The translations under genes and the position numbers were made by a program. From Pyrrhosoma nymphula (Eukaryota > Arthropoda > Insecta > Odonata > Coenagrionidae): a DNA stretch of 64,000 bases. Within the stretch, counting starts at the first letter, position 1, and every line of letters begins with the position of its first letter. Location of the stretch: assembly GCA_963573305.1 (NCBI GenBank), contig OY754339.1, forward strand, positions 72,401,376-72,465,375, given 5' to 3'. Below, one piece after another: positions 12,669-22,480 of this stretch. Under the pieces are notes generated by a model that ran no database searches, was not told where the DNA came from, and was given only the letters and a program-made list of their open reading frames with translations.

Positions 12669-14150
12669 TCATCATCATCATCATTGGTGCATCTGTCCGT
12701 AGACAGGTTTCAACGGTAGCGTTGTCTCCACAGCATTCTGTCCTGGGCCTCTCTCTTCATCTCCGCATTACTCCTTCCTTCTTTTATATCCCTCAGTATT
12801 CCGTACCTCCTCCTTCCTCTTCCTCTCTTCCCTTCTATTTTCCCTTCTATTATTATTTTCTGTAGGCAGTTATTCCTTAAAATATGTCCTATCCATTTTG
12901 CCTTTCTCTTTTTAATTTCTCTTAGTATACTTCTTTCCATCCAATCTTTTCCATTCTTCGCCATAGCCACATTTCAAAGCTTTCTAAGTACTTTTCTTCT
13001 CTATTCTTTAACGTCCATGTTTCGCATCCATACAACACAATGCTCCATATAAAGCATTTTGCAAATCTTTTCCTAATGTCCATCTTGATGTTCCTTGCTG
13101 TCACCAGTTCCTTAACCTTGCTAAATGCTACTTTTCCTTGCCCAATTCTGCTTTTAATTTCTTCAGTACAGTTGCCACTCTGTGTAACTATACTTCCCAG
13201 GTACCTGAAAGAACTTACTTGTTTTAATTTTTCTTTCTCCAGCCACCTATTTAAGGGCCCTTCTGTCTTTGCTATTCTCATTACCTTAGTTTTATTGCTG
13301 TTTATTCTCATTCCGTAGTCTTCACTTTTCTTCCTAATTCTTTCCATCATTTCCTGAAGTTCTTCTTCATTCTCTGCTATTATAGCCTGGTCATCAGCAT
13401 ATTTGATGGATTTTATTCTCTCACCTCCCACTTTTATCCCCCCGATGTCTTCTAAAGCTTCTTCCAGCAGTTTCATAGCATACAAGTTAAAGAGACATGG
13501 TGACAGACAGCAACCCTGCCTAACTCCTCTTCCTATTGTGGTTTCCTTTGTTTCCTCGTCCCCAATTCTTACCGAAACTTTCTGATGGATGTACATCTGC
13601 TTTATTAATCTTCTATCCATCCAGTCTATATCTATCTTTCTCAGAAGATCTAATAAGATATCCCATCTGACCCTATCAAATGCCTTTTCATAATCAATGA
13701 AGCATACGCATATCCCACGGTTCAACTCTAATACCCTTTCTGTTAGCATCCTCATACATCCAATAGCATCTCTCGTTCCTCTGCCCTTGGGGAAACCAAA
13801 CTGGTCTTCCTCTAATTTTTCTTCTATTTTCCTTCTCATTCTTTCCAATATAACTTTGGTTATAACTTTGCCCACATGTGAGATAAGGCTTATAGTTCTG
13901 TAGTTTTTACATTCCTGTGCATTACATATCTTTGGTACCGGCACCATTATCGTTTTGATAAGATCTTCTGGCCACTCCCCTGTATCATATATTTTATTAA
14001 CCAGATCCGTTAGCCGATCCAACCCATTTTTCTCTAAAACCTTTAGAATCTCTACTGGTATTTGGTCTCCGCCGACTGCCTTCCTGTTCTTCATTCCTTT
14101 TACTGCCATTTCTATCTCCCCTTTCATTACTTTAGGACCTGTATTGTATT
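12669..14150 (-). mobile_element. 5'-truncated LINE, RTE-like
   Basis: A minus-strand copy of a non-LTR retrotransposon. It keeps most of the reverse transcriptase and the C-terminal domain and ends in an (ATG)n simple-repeat tail (12669-12685 as ATC on the plus strand), as usual for LINE 3' ends. The 5' part, including the endonuclease, is absent; homology stops near 14150. 5' truncation with a simple-repeat tail is the normal product of target-primed reverse transcription. Clade assignment to RTE is from the general look of the RT and C-terminal region and is not certain. Confidence 0.85.
12710..14127 (-). pseudogene. LINE reverse transcriptase, truncated and frameshifted
   Basis: The first open frame (14127 to 12922, 401 codons) holds the fingers and palm of a reverse transcriptase. 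GFPKGRGTRDAI lies at residues 111-122, FIDYEKAFDRV (first catalytic Asp) at 143-153, GVRQGCCLSP at 201-210, and the catalytic YADD at 243-246. Near the end is GCETWTL, the thumb-side motif common in insect LINEs. Around 12922-12970 the frame shifts. The second frame continues with a basic segment (KRKAKWIGHILR, then a run of Arg/Gly) typical of this family's C-terminus and stops at 12710. The first ATG is internal to the family protein, so the ORF start is not a real start. All catalytic residues survive but the protein is N-truncated and frameshifted, hence dead. Confidence 0.9.
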
Positions 14151-16750
14151 ACTTTGATTTAGTACTGACTAATAATTGTATATCTTACGCAGACTTCTAT
14201 TATTCTTGGGAATTTCATTTCAGCAGATATGATATTCTTTCTGTCTCTCCTTGATCGAACCCAAGTACAGCTGACGTACAGTACTACCGTACAACACTAC
14301 TACTAGTCATCACCTGCTTCCATCGTTTTGTAAAACTTCTGTTAAGTTTCATTTCTTTTTTTTATTTAGAGGTTTTCCATTTGTTAATTATTTTGAATGT
14401 GACGCATTCTCCATAACAGACCAAGATTTCAATAATTATTTAGACTAATTAAAACTCATCTGCGGGACGTTTGGATCAAATATTAGAAAATGAATCAACT
14501 TGAAAGCAAAATTTACCATTTAAATCATTCATCGAGGATCATACCACACGATTAAATTGAATCTAACTTACTTAGCCGTTTTCACCCCCCTCCATAGACC
14601 ATATCACTTTCCCCTTCTCTCATCCCCCTATAGTCCTACCGATTGCACAGCCCTCGTCACACACAAGGCAAGGCAAGAGGGAATGCACGAGCAAGTCCTC
14701 GCGAGAAATTGCCTTTCGGACGCCATCAAAATTTTAAAGCGATCCAAGATGGCGGCGGAATCGGAGCGGAGGAAGGGTCCCTTCCCCTCCTACCACCCTC
14801 TTTCCAAGTTTACTGAAAGAAGGGACGGCATGAATGAAGAGGAGGGAAGGGGGGATCGGAGAGGGGGGGGAGGAATTTCATAGGCGTGAGTGCTAGACGG
14901 GTAGAGGGCACAGAGGGGAGGAGAAAGAAGAGGGGGAGAGGGAAGGACGGTGTCATCCCCTGGAGGGAATTGAGGAGGGTTTGGGTCGAAATTGGGGAAA
15001 AGGGATAGAAGATAGGAGAGGACAAAGATGAGAGAGAAAAAAGATAAAAAGAAAAAAAAACATCGATGAATACGGCCGTGTTCCAATCCACATGAAGGCG
15101 TACTAGCCGTACTAAATTTTTCTCCGTTTGCGGAAGTGATGTCACGATTTAAGCCTCTGGACTAACTTCACGACCGCAAGAGAGTTAGTACGAGGAAAGG
15201 CTTGCTAAGAAAGCTTACTATTTCACGAAGCCGTACTAAATAAACATGGTTTCGAAGCGTGCAATGAATGACTGGTCATGTGAGTATATTAGTGAATCAT
15301 AAAATATACTACTAACGACTTGTGTGGATTTATTCTTCAAGTATTGCTGGTAAATATTATACTGTTATTAGTTACTAATATCGTATTGAAAACTTATTTG
15401 TGAGTCGCCTGTTGTTGGATACGTAAAGGAGAAAACTGAGCCAATTTTTGATTAGTCGTGTGTATTCCTTTATTGTCTTTGCTTTATATTATCATTTTAA
15501 TGGATAATTCAACCCTGCTAACATTTGTTTGATAGAAGTTTTATATATCAATATAACTGGAAAACCAGTAAAATGTTTAGGTAGCGAACCAGTTATCGAA
15601 CCGAACCAGTTATCCATTGAGAAATCACTGTCACGCCTGACACTGATCTTCACCGCTATACGACGCTTGTCGATATGCTCTTGTTTGTAATTCGTCAGCG
15701 GCCGCATTCGCGTACGAGCGCTAGCTATCCGTTCACTAGTACACCCTATGCGTATAAAGGCTCATAGTACTTGGTATATACTAAGGGCTATACTTTGATT
15801 GGACCACGGCCTAAAACTAGGCGTAGAAGGGACCTAAGCGTTAGGGTTAACCATTATTTGCTGTCATATCAAAATTAGTTCATTTAACTCTTTTGCTGCG
15901 ACATTCGAATGCATCCGAATGAATGTTTTGATAAATCGATTACAGAGTTTTACTTTATGTTTAAAGCTTAAAATAATATGTATACCCTAAACTACGGATA
16001 TCGAATTTATCCCCACATACCTAGTGCTAAATACACTACTATCCAACATCGGTTAAAACAACTATGTAATTTCTGCTCAAAACATTGTAAAATATTTTTG
16101 ATCCAAAAATGTTTATTCACTAGAGATTTGACACAAGTTAAGATTGAGAACCGAATTATTTAAATTCAGTGAAAAATTTAGTAAAAAATTGCACGGGTTA
16201 ATTAAATTTATGTGTTTCAACGCATTGCCATATTTGTTTGAAAATCAATAATATAAGGTAATAGATTTCTGCCCGGATACGAAGTAACGTGTAGGAGCAT
16301 AGAAAATATTTTGTTCAGTATAATTGAGAAGCATGGTAGATATATTTATTCACTTACGTTAATACTAAATGTAGTTTTTGATGTCGAAGGATTGATGGAT
16401 GGCACGGAAGCATATCCTGTGTAAGATAATTTACCCTATTGTGGGTTAATTTACATTTATTGGTATTAGTAGCCAACAATGAAGAGGCTTCGCAATATTT
16501 GGAGGAAAATATGAATAAAATTATATAAGAGAAGTTCGGCGAGAGAAGTCACCAATTCTGGTGGGGAATATGGAAATATGTCTACAGTACGTAGATGCTA
16601 GGATATATATCCAGACCCGTGCGCAAGATGAAACCTTTTGTCCTGTGGTTCTAAGTGAAACAAAAGGAAAATGAATGGGTATTTTTGTGCGTATGACCAA
16701 TATATAATCTCTTGGTATAAAATCGCTCTCGGTGACGATGCACATGCAAA
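14151..16750. other. anonymous DNA with a G/A-rich tract at 14.75-15.06 kb
   Basis: No gene recognised. About 14750-15060 is strongly purine-rich (runs of GGAGG and GAGAGG ending in an A-rich stretch). It creates proline/serine-rich minus-strand ORFs that I regard as compositional shadows. Nothing else stands out between 15060 and 16750. Confidence 0.4.
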
Positions 16751-16784
16751 AATAAGATAGCGATACACTTTACAAACACATAAA

Positions 16785-16950
16785 ACACGCAAAAAGGACA
16801 TTCAAAAAAGAAAACTTGGACGTTGCGGCGGTCAAGCCGACATCGTCAGCAGTAGAAATCTCGGTGGCAGATTTTTCAGTATTCTACCGTCGACGATGAC
16901 GGCTTGACGAAACGTCCAAGTTTTCTTTTGTAAGTGTCCTTTTTGCGTGT
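16785..16950. repeat. foldback with 67-71 bp arms carrying hammerhead-like motifs
   Basis: The left arm (16785-16855) and right arm (16884-16950) are imperfect inverted copies separated by about 28 bases. A weaker extension reaches about 16751 and 16978. Read outward, each arm contains a degenerate hammerhead-like core ending AACGTCC. On the minus strand the left arm has CTGACGA, then a GTCGG...CCG stem region, then GCAACGTCC. The right arm on the plus strand has GACGATGACGG, CTTGA, then CGAAACGTCC. Hammerhead motifs of this kind are known from Penelope-like elements and other retroelements. This could be an inverted pair of such terminal repeats, or a foldback MITE. Confidence 0.75.
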
Positions 16951-16975
16951 TTCTGTATTTGTTAGTTGTTTCGCT

Positions 16976-16977
16976 AT

Positions 16978-17003
<26 letters not shown>
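16976..17003. repeat. (TA)n microsatellite flanked by a short inverted repeat
   Basis: A run of alternating T and A sits between TTTCGCTATT (about 16969-16978) and its complement AATAGCGAAA (about 17005-17014). The whole block can extrude as a cruciform. It directly abuts the foldback on its left and the hammerhead-like motif at 17043 on its right. Confidence 0.8.
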
Positions 17004-17008
<5 letters not shown>

Positions 17009-17042
17009 GCGAAATATACTTTTGAATATACTTTTTCTCCAG

Positions 17043-17072
17043 CTGACGAAGAGCTTACAGGCTCGAAACGTC
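17043..17072 (+). ncRNA. hammerhead-ribozyme-like core
   Basis: CTGACGA (17043-17049) matches the first hammerhead box, CUGANGA. It is followed by one extra A, a 4-bp stem GAGC/GCTC (51-54 with 61-64) with loop TTACAG, then GAAAC (17065-17069) and GTC (17070-17072). GAAAC directly followed by GTC gives the two-base-pair, loopless stem III reported for minimal hammerheads of Penelope-like elements. The extra base between box 1 and stem II departs from the strict consensus and may block cleavage. I could not draw a convincing stem I. It is probably a relic of a retroelement terminal repeat. Confidence 0.45.
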
Positions 17073-17204
17073 CCCAGTAAGTCGTCTCTTTTTACTTTTC
17101 TTTCCCCACCCCCTGTCCAGTGTATTGTTTATTGTTGTGGCCTATTGGTGAAACTTTTCCTGTGTTTATATATATATATTTATTTATTCTCATATTTGTT
17201 TATT

Positions 17205-17640
17205 TATTTTTCTCTCCGCGTGAGAAACCACCGTGGAAAATGGCGGGGTTCGAAGGAGAGGGGGAGGAGTGGAAGAAAGGAGGGTAGGAGAAGTGGGTGG
17301 GGATGTGAGAAAGGGAGAGAGAGGAATAGCGCTTACACATAAAAGGTGACCCAATCGATACAGCCGTGATATCGGAGGGAGGGGACAGGGTCGTGGGGGA
17401 ATCGGAGGAGGAGGGGAGGAAAGAGACGGTTGAGGAGGATTTGTTAGGGGAAGGGGGGATTCCCAGGCAGAAGTTGGTGTGAGTGTGGAAGAGAGTTGTG
17501 GTGGGAGAGGAAGGCAAGAAACGCATGGGTGCTTGTGTATATCAGGGTGAAACGGAGTCGAAACACGTGGGAAAGAAGAGGAGCTACCGATGAATAGGAA
17601 GGAAGAGGGTTGATAAAAGCGTACAATTGAATGCTTTTCG
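17205..17640. repeat. G/A-rich low-complexity tract
   Basis: The plus strand is dominated by GGAGG, GAGG and GGGGA words with few pyrimidines. Proline/serine-rich minus-strand ORFs across it are compositional. The tract lies between two hammerhead-like motifs in opposite orientation, so it may be the body or target of the same inserted element. Confidence 0.6.
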
Positions 17641-17753
17641 CAAGAATTTTACTAGATGATTCCTCTTCACCTCTTTTTTATTATGTTATTTCTTTTTCTT
17701 CTTTCAGGAAATATAGGTCTATTAATTTGTAAATTATTATTTATTCTCATTGC

Positions 17754-17801
17754 CGACGTTTCGCATTTTTATACATGCTTCTTCGTGGCTTCAATGGAAA
17801 T
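17754..17801 (-). ncRNA. degenerate hammerhead-like core, opposite strand
   Basis: On the minus strand the order is ACGAAGA, one extra A, GCAT, an eight-base loop, ATGC, GAAAC, GTC, GG. It has the same architecture as the motif at 17043, including the extra base before stem II and the GAAACGTC junction. The first box is mutated (expected CUGANGA). The strand is opposite to 17043, so the two motifs face each other across about 0.7 kb. Confidence 0.4.
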
Positions 17802-17921
17802 TATTGGGCATATTGTATATCATTTGAATATAGTTTACAATTTTGGTGCTACATAGTTATGTTAAAAAGTATATATGCATATGATTTTTCATGTTACCGC
17901 AGAGAGGGTCCCTTCTGAAAT

Positions 17922-18039
17922 AATTGTTTGATGATACTTTCGTTGCTATTTATTGTTTGTTTGTCAATTGTTGTAAATTTAGGTTGTTTTTGGCAAACAA
18001 GCAAACAATAAATAGCAACGAAGATATCATCAAACAATT
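17922..18039. repeat. 45-bp inverted duplication (hairpin)
   Basis: The left arm (about 17922-17966) and right arm (about 17995-18039) are nearly perfect inverted copies separated by about 28 bases. The right arm lies inside a longer open frame, so the left arm looks like a backward copy of that coding-like sequence. Template switching during DNA synthesis or reverse transcription could produce it. A MITE is less likely because I see no target duplication at the arm ends. Confidence 0.85.
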
Positions 18040-18280
18040 AATTCAGAAAGGAAATGTGCTGGCATGTAAGCAACTTATTGAAGATAGACCTGATTACTCC
18101 TTATTGGACTGCGTCACTTCGTGCCAAATCACCGGAGACAAATCCCTGTTCGTTGATCTTCAAGAAATAACTGGAGAGTTGGTCGAAGGAAACGTATCAC
18201 TAGTGCAGATTCTTGGGATAGAAAACAGTTTACTAAGAGTGTCTGATGAATGCGGAATTTTTAATCTTGAAAAATCTTGA
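17924..18280 (+). pseudogene. unidentified ORF fragment next to inverted duplication
   Basis: A 118-codon open frame that I do not recognise. Its first third is encoded by the inverted duplication and its loop, so the nominal ATG is probably not original. The part from about 18010 onward has balanced, protein-like composition (for example SNEDIIKQLIQKG and SLVQILGIENSLL) and ends at TGA near 18280. It resembles the tail of a processed gene or mobile-element protein. A second unrelated-frame fragment follows at 18321. No domain can be named. Confidence 0.3.
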
Positions 18281-18320
18281 AATCTTAAGTTCGAATTTGT
18301 AGTTAGAAATTAGTTTATAG

Positions 18321-18521
18321 TCAAGACCTCATGGACGTTACTGTCTTGCGGAAAATTCTATATTAGGCCGACGATATGATCAATTCAATGCAGATTACGA
18401 GAATATGTACGGTCCACAGAGAAGAAGAAGTTTTGGTTCTCCGCCGTCTTGGAAAACGTTTGCTCGTAGCCCGGCCAAAAGGTGGACTTCAAAAGTGATC
18501 TTCAATGAGATCCGCTTCTAG
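18321..18521 (+). pseudogene. unidentified basic ORF fragment
   Basis: A 66-codon frame open from an upstream stop at 18318. It contains a tyrosine/asparagine-rich stretch (YDQFNADYENMYG), then an Arg/Ser/Pro-rich basic tail. It is not in frame with the preceding ORF, and stops separate them. The two could be parts of one decayed gene joined by a lost frame or an intron. No family recognised. Confidence 0.25.
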
Positions 18522-19005
18522 CACGAATTGTTCCAGAAGGCTGATGAGATAGTCAAACACACACATAAAAACAAAATCAACTGGGAGGATAAGTAAAATC
18601 TTTCGTGTGTCGTAAGAGTTTTTAAGGTAGAACCAAAAAAGGTGATCCTTTGACTCAGATAAGACTACTTGGTGGTAAGAGCGATTTTTGTCTATTTGCA
18701 TATTTACGTGAAACTTTCCATACGCATTCTTATAAGTGATATCTTCAGATAAATGTGAAAAAAATATACCTTATACCGATTTTGTTTTTTGACAATCCAA
18801 TTATTTGAAGACAGCCTTATGGATTATTAAATATATTTCATAATTATTCAATTATATATGCCCAGATTTTCTTCTCAACTGCGAAATAATACATTTCTAT
18901 TAATTATATTGGTTGATAACAAGTATCAACGTGTCACGCCGAATCAAATATTCTAAAGGACGTATTTAAACATAACTTTCTCATAAGGCAAACATGTGAA
19001 ATATG

Positions 19006-20251
19006 AGGGTCGTTCAATAAGTCTTTGGAAAAAGATAGAAAAACAAATCAATTTTATTTATTTTTCAACATAATTTCCTTATAGCTCTATACAGTTTTAC
19101 AAGCGTTTCTCCAACTTTTTTAGCCATTAAAAAAGTAGGATTTCGAAATGGTCCTCAAAATAGGTGTCTGTTAGGCCGATGACCTCTTCATTCGACGTGA
19201 AACGTTGTCCGTCGAGTCATTTTTTTAAGTTTGGAAATTAAAAAAATCACTGGGGGCCAAATCTGGTGAATACGGTGGATGTTGTAACGATTCAAACTTT
19301 AATTCCATAATTTTGGTCATCGATACTGCGCAGGTGTGCACCCGTGCACTGTCTTGATGGAAGAGGACCTTTTTCATATTGCTCATCCGATTCAATAACG
19401 ACGCATAATACAATCTTGTTATTTCTTGTCCTTTTACCAAGTAATTAGTGTAGATGATTCCGCGTGCATCCCAAAAAACCGTGGAGATCATTTTTCCGGC
19501 CGATTTTATCGTCTTCCCCTTCTTCGGAGCCCGTTTCCCTTCAAAAACCCCCTGTTTTGACTGTTCCTTTGTCTTTGGAGGGTAGTAGTGTATCCATGCT
19601 TCGTCCACAGTTATGTATCGACGCAGAATCTCGTCAGCATTGCGACCTAAAAGCGCCAAAACAGCCTTAGAGTTGACCACACGATTGCGTTTATTCTCCA
19701 CTGAGAGCAAACGCAGCACCCAGCTTGCTGAGATTTTTTACACCCAATGTTTCGTGCAAAATTGGAAACGCTATACCTAGCGATATTACTGTGGTCTCAA
19801 CTATTTTACGCACTTTGATTCGTCGTTCACTTGAAATCATATCATGGATTTTTTTCATCATTTCGGGGGTAATCACTTCCACTGGACGTCCAGAACGACG
19901 TTCATCTTTTGTGGATGTACGGCCGCGTTTAAACTCATTTGCCCAATTTTAAATAGTAGCAAACACAGGAGCAGAAGTGCCATGAACTTTACCTAGCTAA
20001 GCTTTAATCTCTTTCGGTGTTATGCCTTTTAAATATAAGTATTTAATCACCGCACGAAACTCCCTTTTTTCCATTTTTCTAAATAAACAAATGTTTGTTG
20101 CTTCAATCTACAATGAAAATGAAACCATGTGATGGATATAAATAAGACTGTAACAGCTATTTATTGAGTAATATTGCGTACTAAAAACATACCATTTTCG
20201 ATACTACTTGCGCCAACTCTTGGATTTTCTAACGACTTATTGAATGACCCT
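19006..20251 (-). mobile_element. mariner-family transposon, inactive
   Basis: Terminal inverted repeats of about 27 bp lie at 19006-19032 and 20225-20251. Both begin AGGGTC and share TTCAATAAGTC, with three mismatches overall. The right end is followed by TA; on the left the expected TA appears as TG. The length of about 1246 bp is normal for mariner. It encodes one transposase gene on the minus strand, now broken. Comparison with the uninterrupted repeat copy near 56.47 kb confirms the insertion. Confidence 0.92.
19058..20074 (-). pseudogene. mariner transposase, multiply broken
   Basis: The frame begins at ATG 20074 (MEKREFRAVIKYL...) and ends at a stop near 19058 (GNYVEK). The N-terminal helix-turn-helix region reads EFKRGRTS followed by DERRSGRPVEV, interrupted by two in-frame stops. 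A frameshift near 19715 leads to the catalytic part. The first Asp is in TVDEAWIHYY, the second in VLFHQDSARVH, and the third in the hallmark HPPYSPDLAPSDFF, as expected for DD34D. More frameshifts follow SDFF, and the C-terminal part is readable only by changing frame. All three catalytic Asp codons survive, but the protein cannot be made. Confidence 0.92.
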
Positions 20252-20400
20252 TACAATTTTTGTATAACTTTAATTACTGCATGTATATTGTATCGTGGAA
20301 TTTACAAATGTATTTCAATTAAATATGGTCCAAGAATTATTTTTTCGACTTAAAATCTTATTAAAATGAGCACTCAATGGCCCATGATTACCGCCCCAAC

Positions 20401-22480
20401 CAGCTTAAGACGGCCCAAAAGTACGCATCGCTACTTCAGACCTGATGACGCCAGTAGGATGGATTGAGAAAATCTTGTCAGCAATGGACACCGCGAGGAG
20501 GAACGCCCCAGGGCTGTTACTCAACTTTGTGAAGTCATTCCCCCTTTCTCCTTGTGTAACGGCTGAAGCCAATATCGGTAACATGAAACTTGTGGATTAG
20601 ATCCAATGGTCCTGGTTACTTATCACACAGTCAAGTCGCAACCTAGGTTTCAAGAGTTACGCATCCTAGATTGGTAAATTAACTGGTTATCTCACTACCA
20701 ATGCTTTGTAATGTTCACAAAACGATATAGCGTCTAGCACAGTCTCCGCTACTGTTTTAAAATGGACATCATTATTCTACGATCTAAAAATTGATTTCTT
20801 GCAGAGTTCTGCCCTCCATCCTCGTTCCAGCACAGTCCTTTATTCATTGGGAAATTTATTTTCCATAAAATTCATAATTTTCTTCATGCACTCCATTCCA
20901 GTGGTTTTCTTCATGCTCTCCATTTCTTCTGTGGTTTTTGCCTTTTGTTATTCCATCGATTATTTGTTTTAGGTTTTAAATTAAACGCAGTCATTCTCCA
21001 TGTTTTTAATATGTAATAGTTGAACCAAATTATGGTATTGAATTGCTTAGCGACTGAAATTACCCGAGTTTCAGCTATTTCGCGATAGAGTCGTTAACTT
21101 GGGTTTCAACAGTGAAACACTCATGCTTGTTGGTGCACCAGATCAGCACATTAATATTATTTCTCATTACCCACCATGAATTATGCTTTGATGAGGGTTA
21201 CAGCAGTCATTTCCCATGTTAGTTTGCTAACCTGAAACCCGGATTAGAATGTACTTATTAATGGACTATGGCTAGCCATGTATTCATTTTTAAGCAGTAA
21301 TGTCAGAGTCGTGGGTTTCAACTCTATGCTTTTTGATGTAATTGCCTTGCATACTTAACGGAATTTGGGATGTAAGGGGTCCTGGTCTAATGAGATGATT
21401 TTTCAAGCAAATTCCTAAGAACTTATGCTATATCTTCCCCTCGGCGTCTTTGGAGGAGTTAAGGGGGAGGGTCAGAAGCTGTTCAAATTTGTGGGAAAGT
21501 AACTGTGGAAGAGGATATGAGGGAGAATTGATGTGCAAGAAATAACAAATCCATTTTTTATTTCTCTGTGTATGTCAGAATGATTGTCAAGGTATGAGAA
21601 CAAGACAATGTCGCTGGGAAGACTAGACTTTGTTCTAATGTTTATTAGCTTATCATTATCATTGACACCTCTCCCCACTTCCGATTTCCCTCATAATTTT
21701 GTTTTATGAAGCGTCGTAATATAATGATTGCTCATGAAGGCACGTATTCGTAGTACGATGCTTTAGTAGTATTGGTAGTACACTAATCAATAGTTATATC
21801 TTGGTTCTGGTAATGTACGTTGACATGTTTGCCAACGTGGCACCCTCCTGGTTTCTGGTTCGGCTGTGAATTATTCTCCTGACTACTTTTGGCCTTCGCC
21901 TAGGGACCGGGGGATCGTGAGATTCGACTTTCTATCGATACGAGTGTTGCGTGCCTGTTGTGGAATCACACCGTGCCACACCCCCTGGTTGTGCTTGCAC
22001 ATTATTTCTTAGATGTTTATATGCCAAGGAGGTAGACATTAAGGAGGAAGGAGGAGTAAGTATTAATAGGACGGTAAAGGGATGCCAAGGTAATGAATAG
22101 AGGCAGGGGACAAATAAGAATGGGGTACTTACGTTCACATTCTTTGATTATTTCACGGTAATTGCGATAAATATTAGATTCAAGAGTTCATAATGTAAGC
22201 ACTAGACCAGAGTTTCAAACTTCCATCTATATTGTCAATCTGGATTTTTGTGTAATATCGGAAACTTAGGGCCGTAATGCATTTTAACTATTCTAGTTTA
22301 GTAGTCGAGCATCAGCTGATGAGGCTTGTTTACACATGCTTTTTCAAATAAATATTTTAAACGTCGGCTGATTTTAAATAGGTGTTTGGACAGCATAAAT
22401 AATTGTAATGAATTCAAGATTAAAACTCAACCAAGTGACGCTTCCAAGAGTCAAGCACAGTGCGCTGTTGTTTCAAATGG
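20401..22480. other. anonymous DNA; nothing recognised
   Basis: No ORF with a known motif, no RNA gene and no clear repeat structure was seen in this stretch. Confidence 0.4.

Larger units (their letters stand above)
18670..20400 (+). repeat. dispersed repeat, copy 1, split by mariner
   Basis: The two flanks of the mariner element (about 18670-19005 and 20252-20400) match, in order, a continuous sequence at about 56095-56620. Shared landmarks include the ATATTTCATAATTATTC word, a GTGTCACGCCGA / GTTGTCACGCCGA word, and a GGTCCAAGAATTATTTTTTC / GGTCCGAGTATTTTTTC word on the far side of the insertion. The repeat is therefore older than mariner. The family is not identified. Confidence 0.75.

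Noticed and set aside
14790..15145. Pro/Ser/Phe-rich minus-strand ORFs
   Set aside because: Compositional shadows of the G/A-rich tract.
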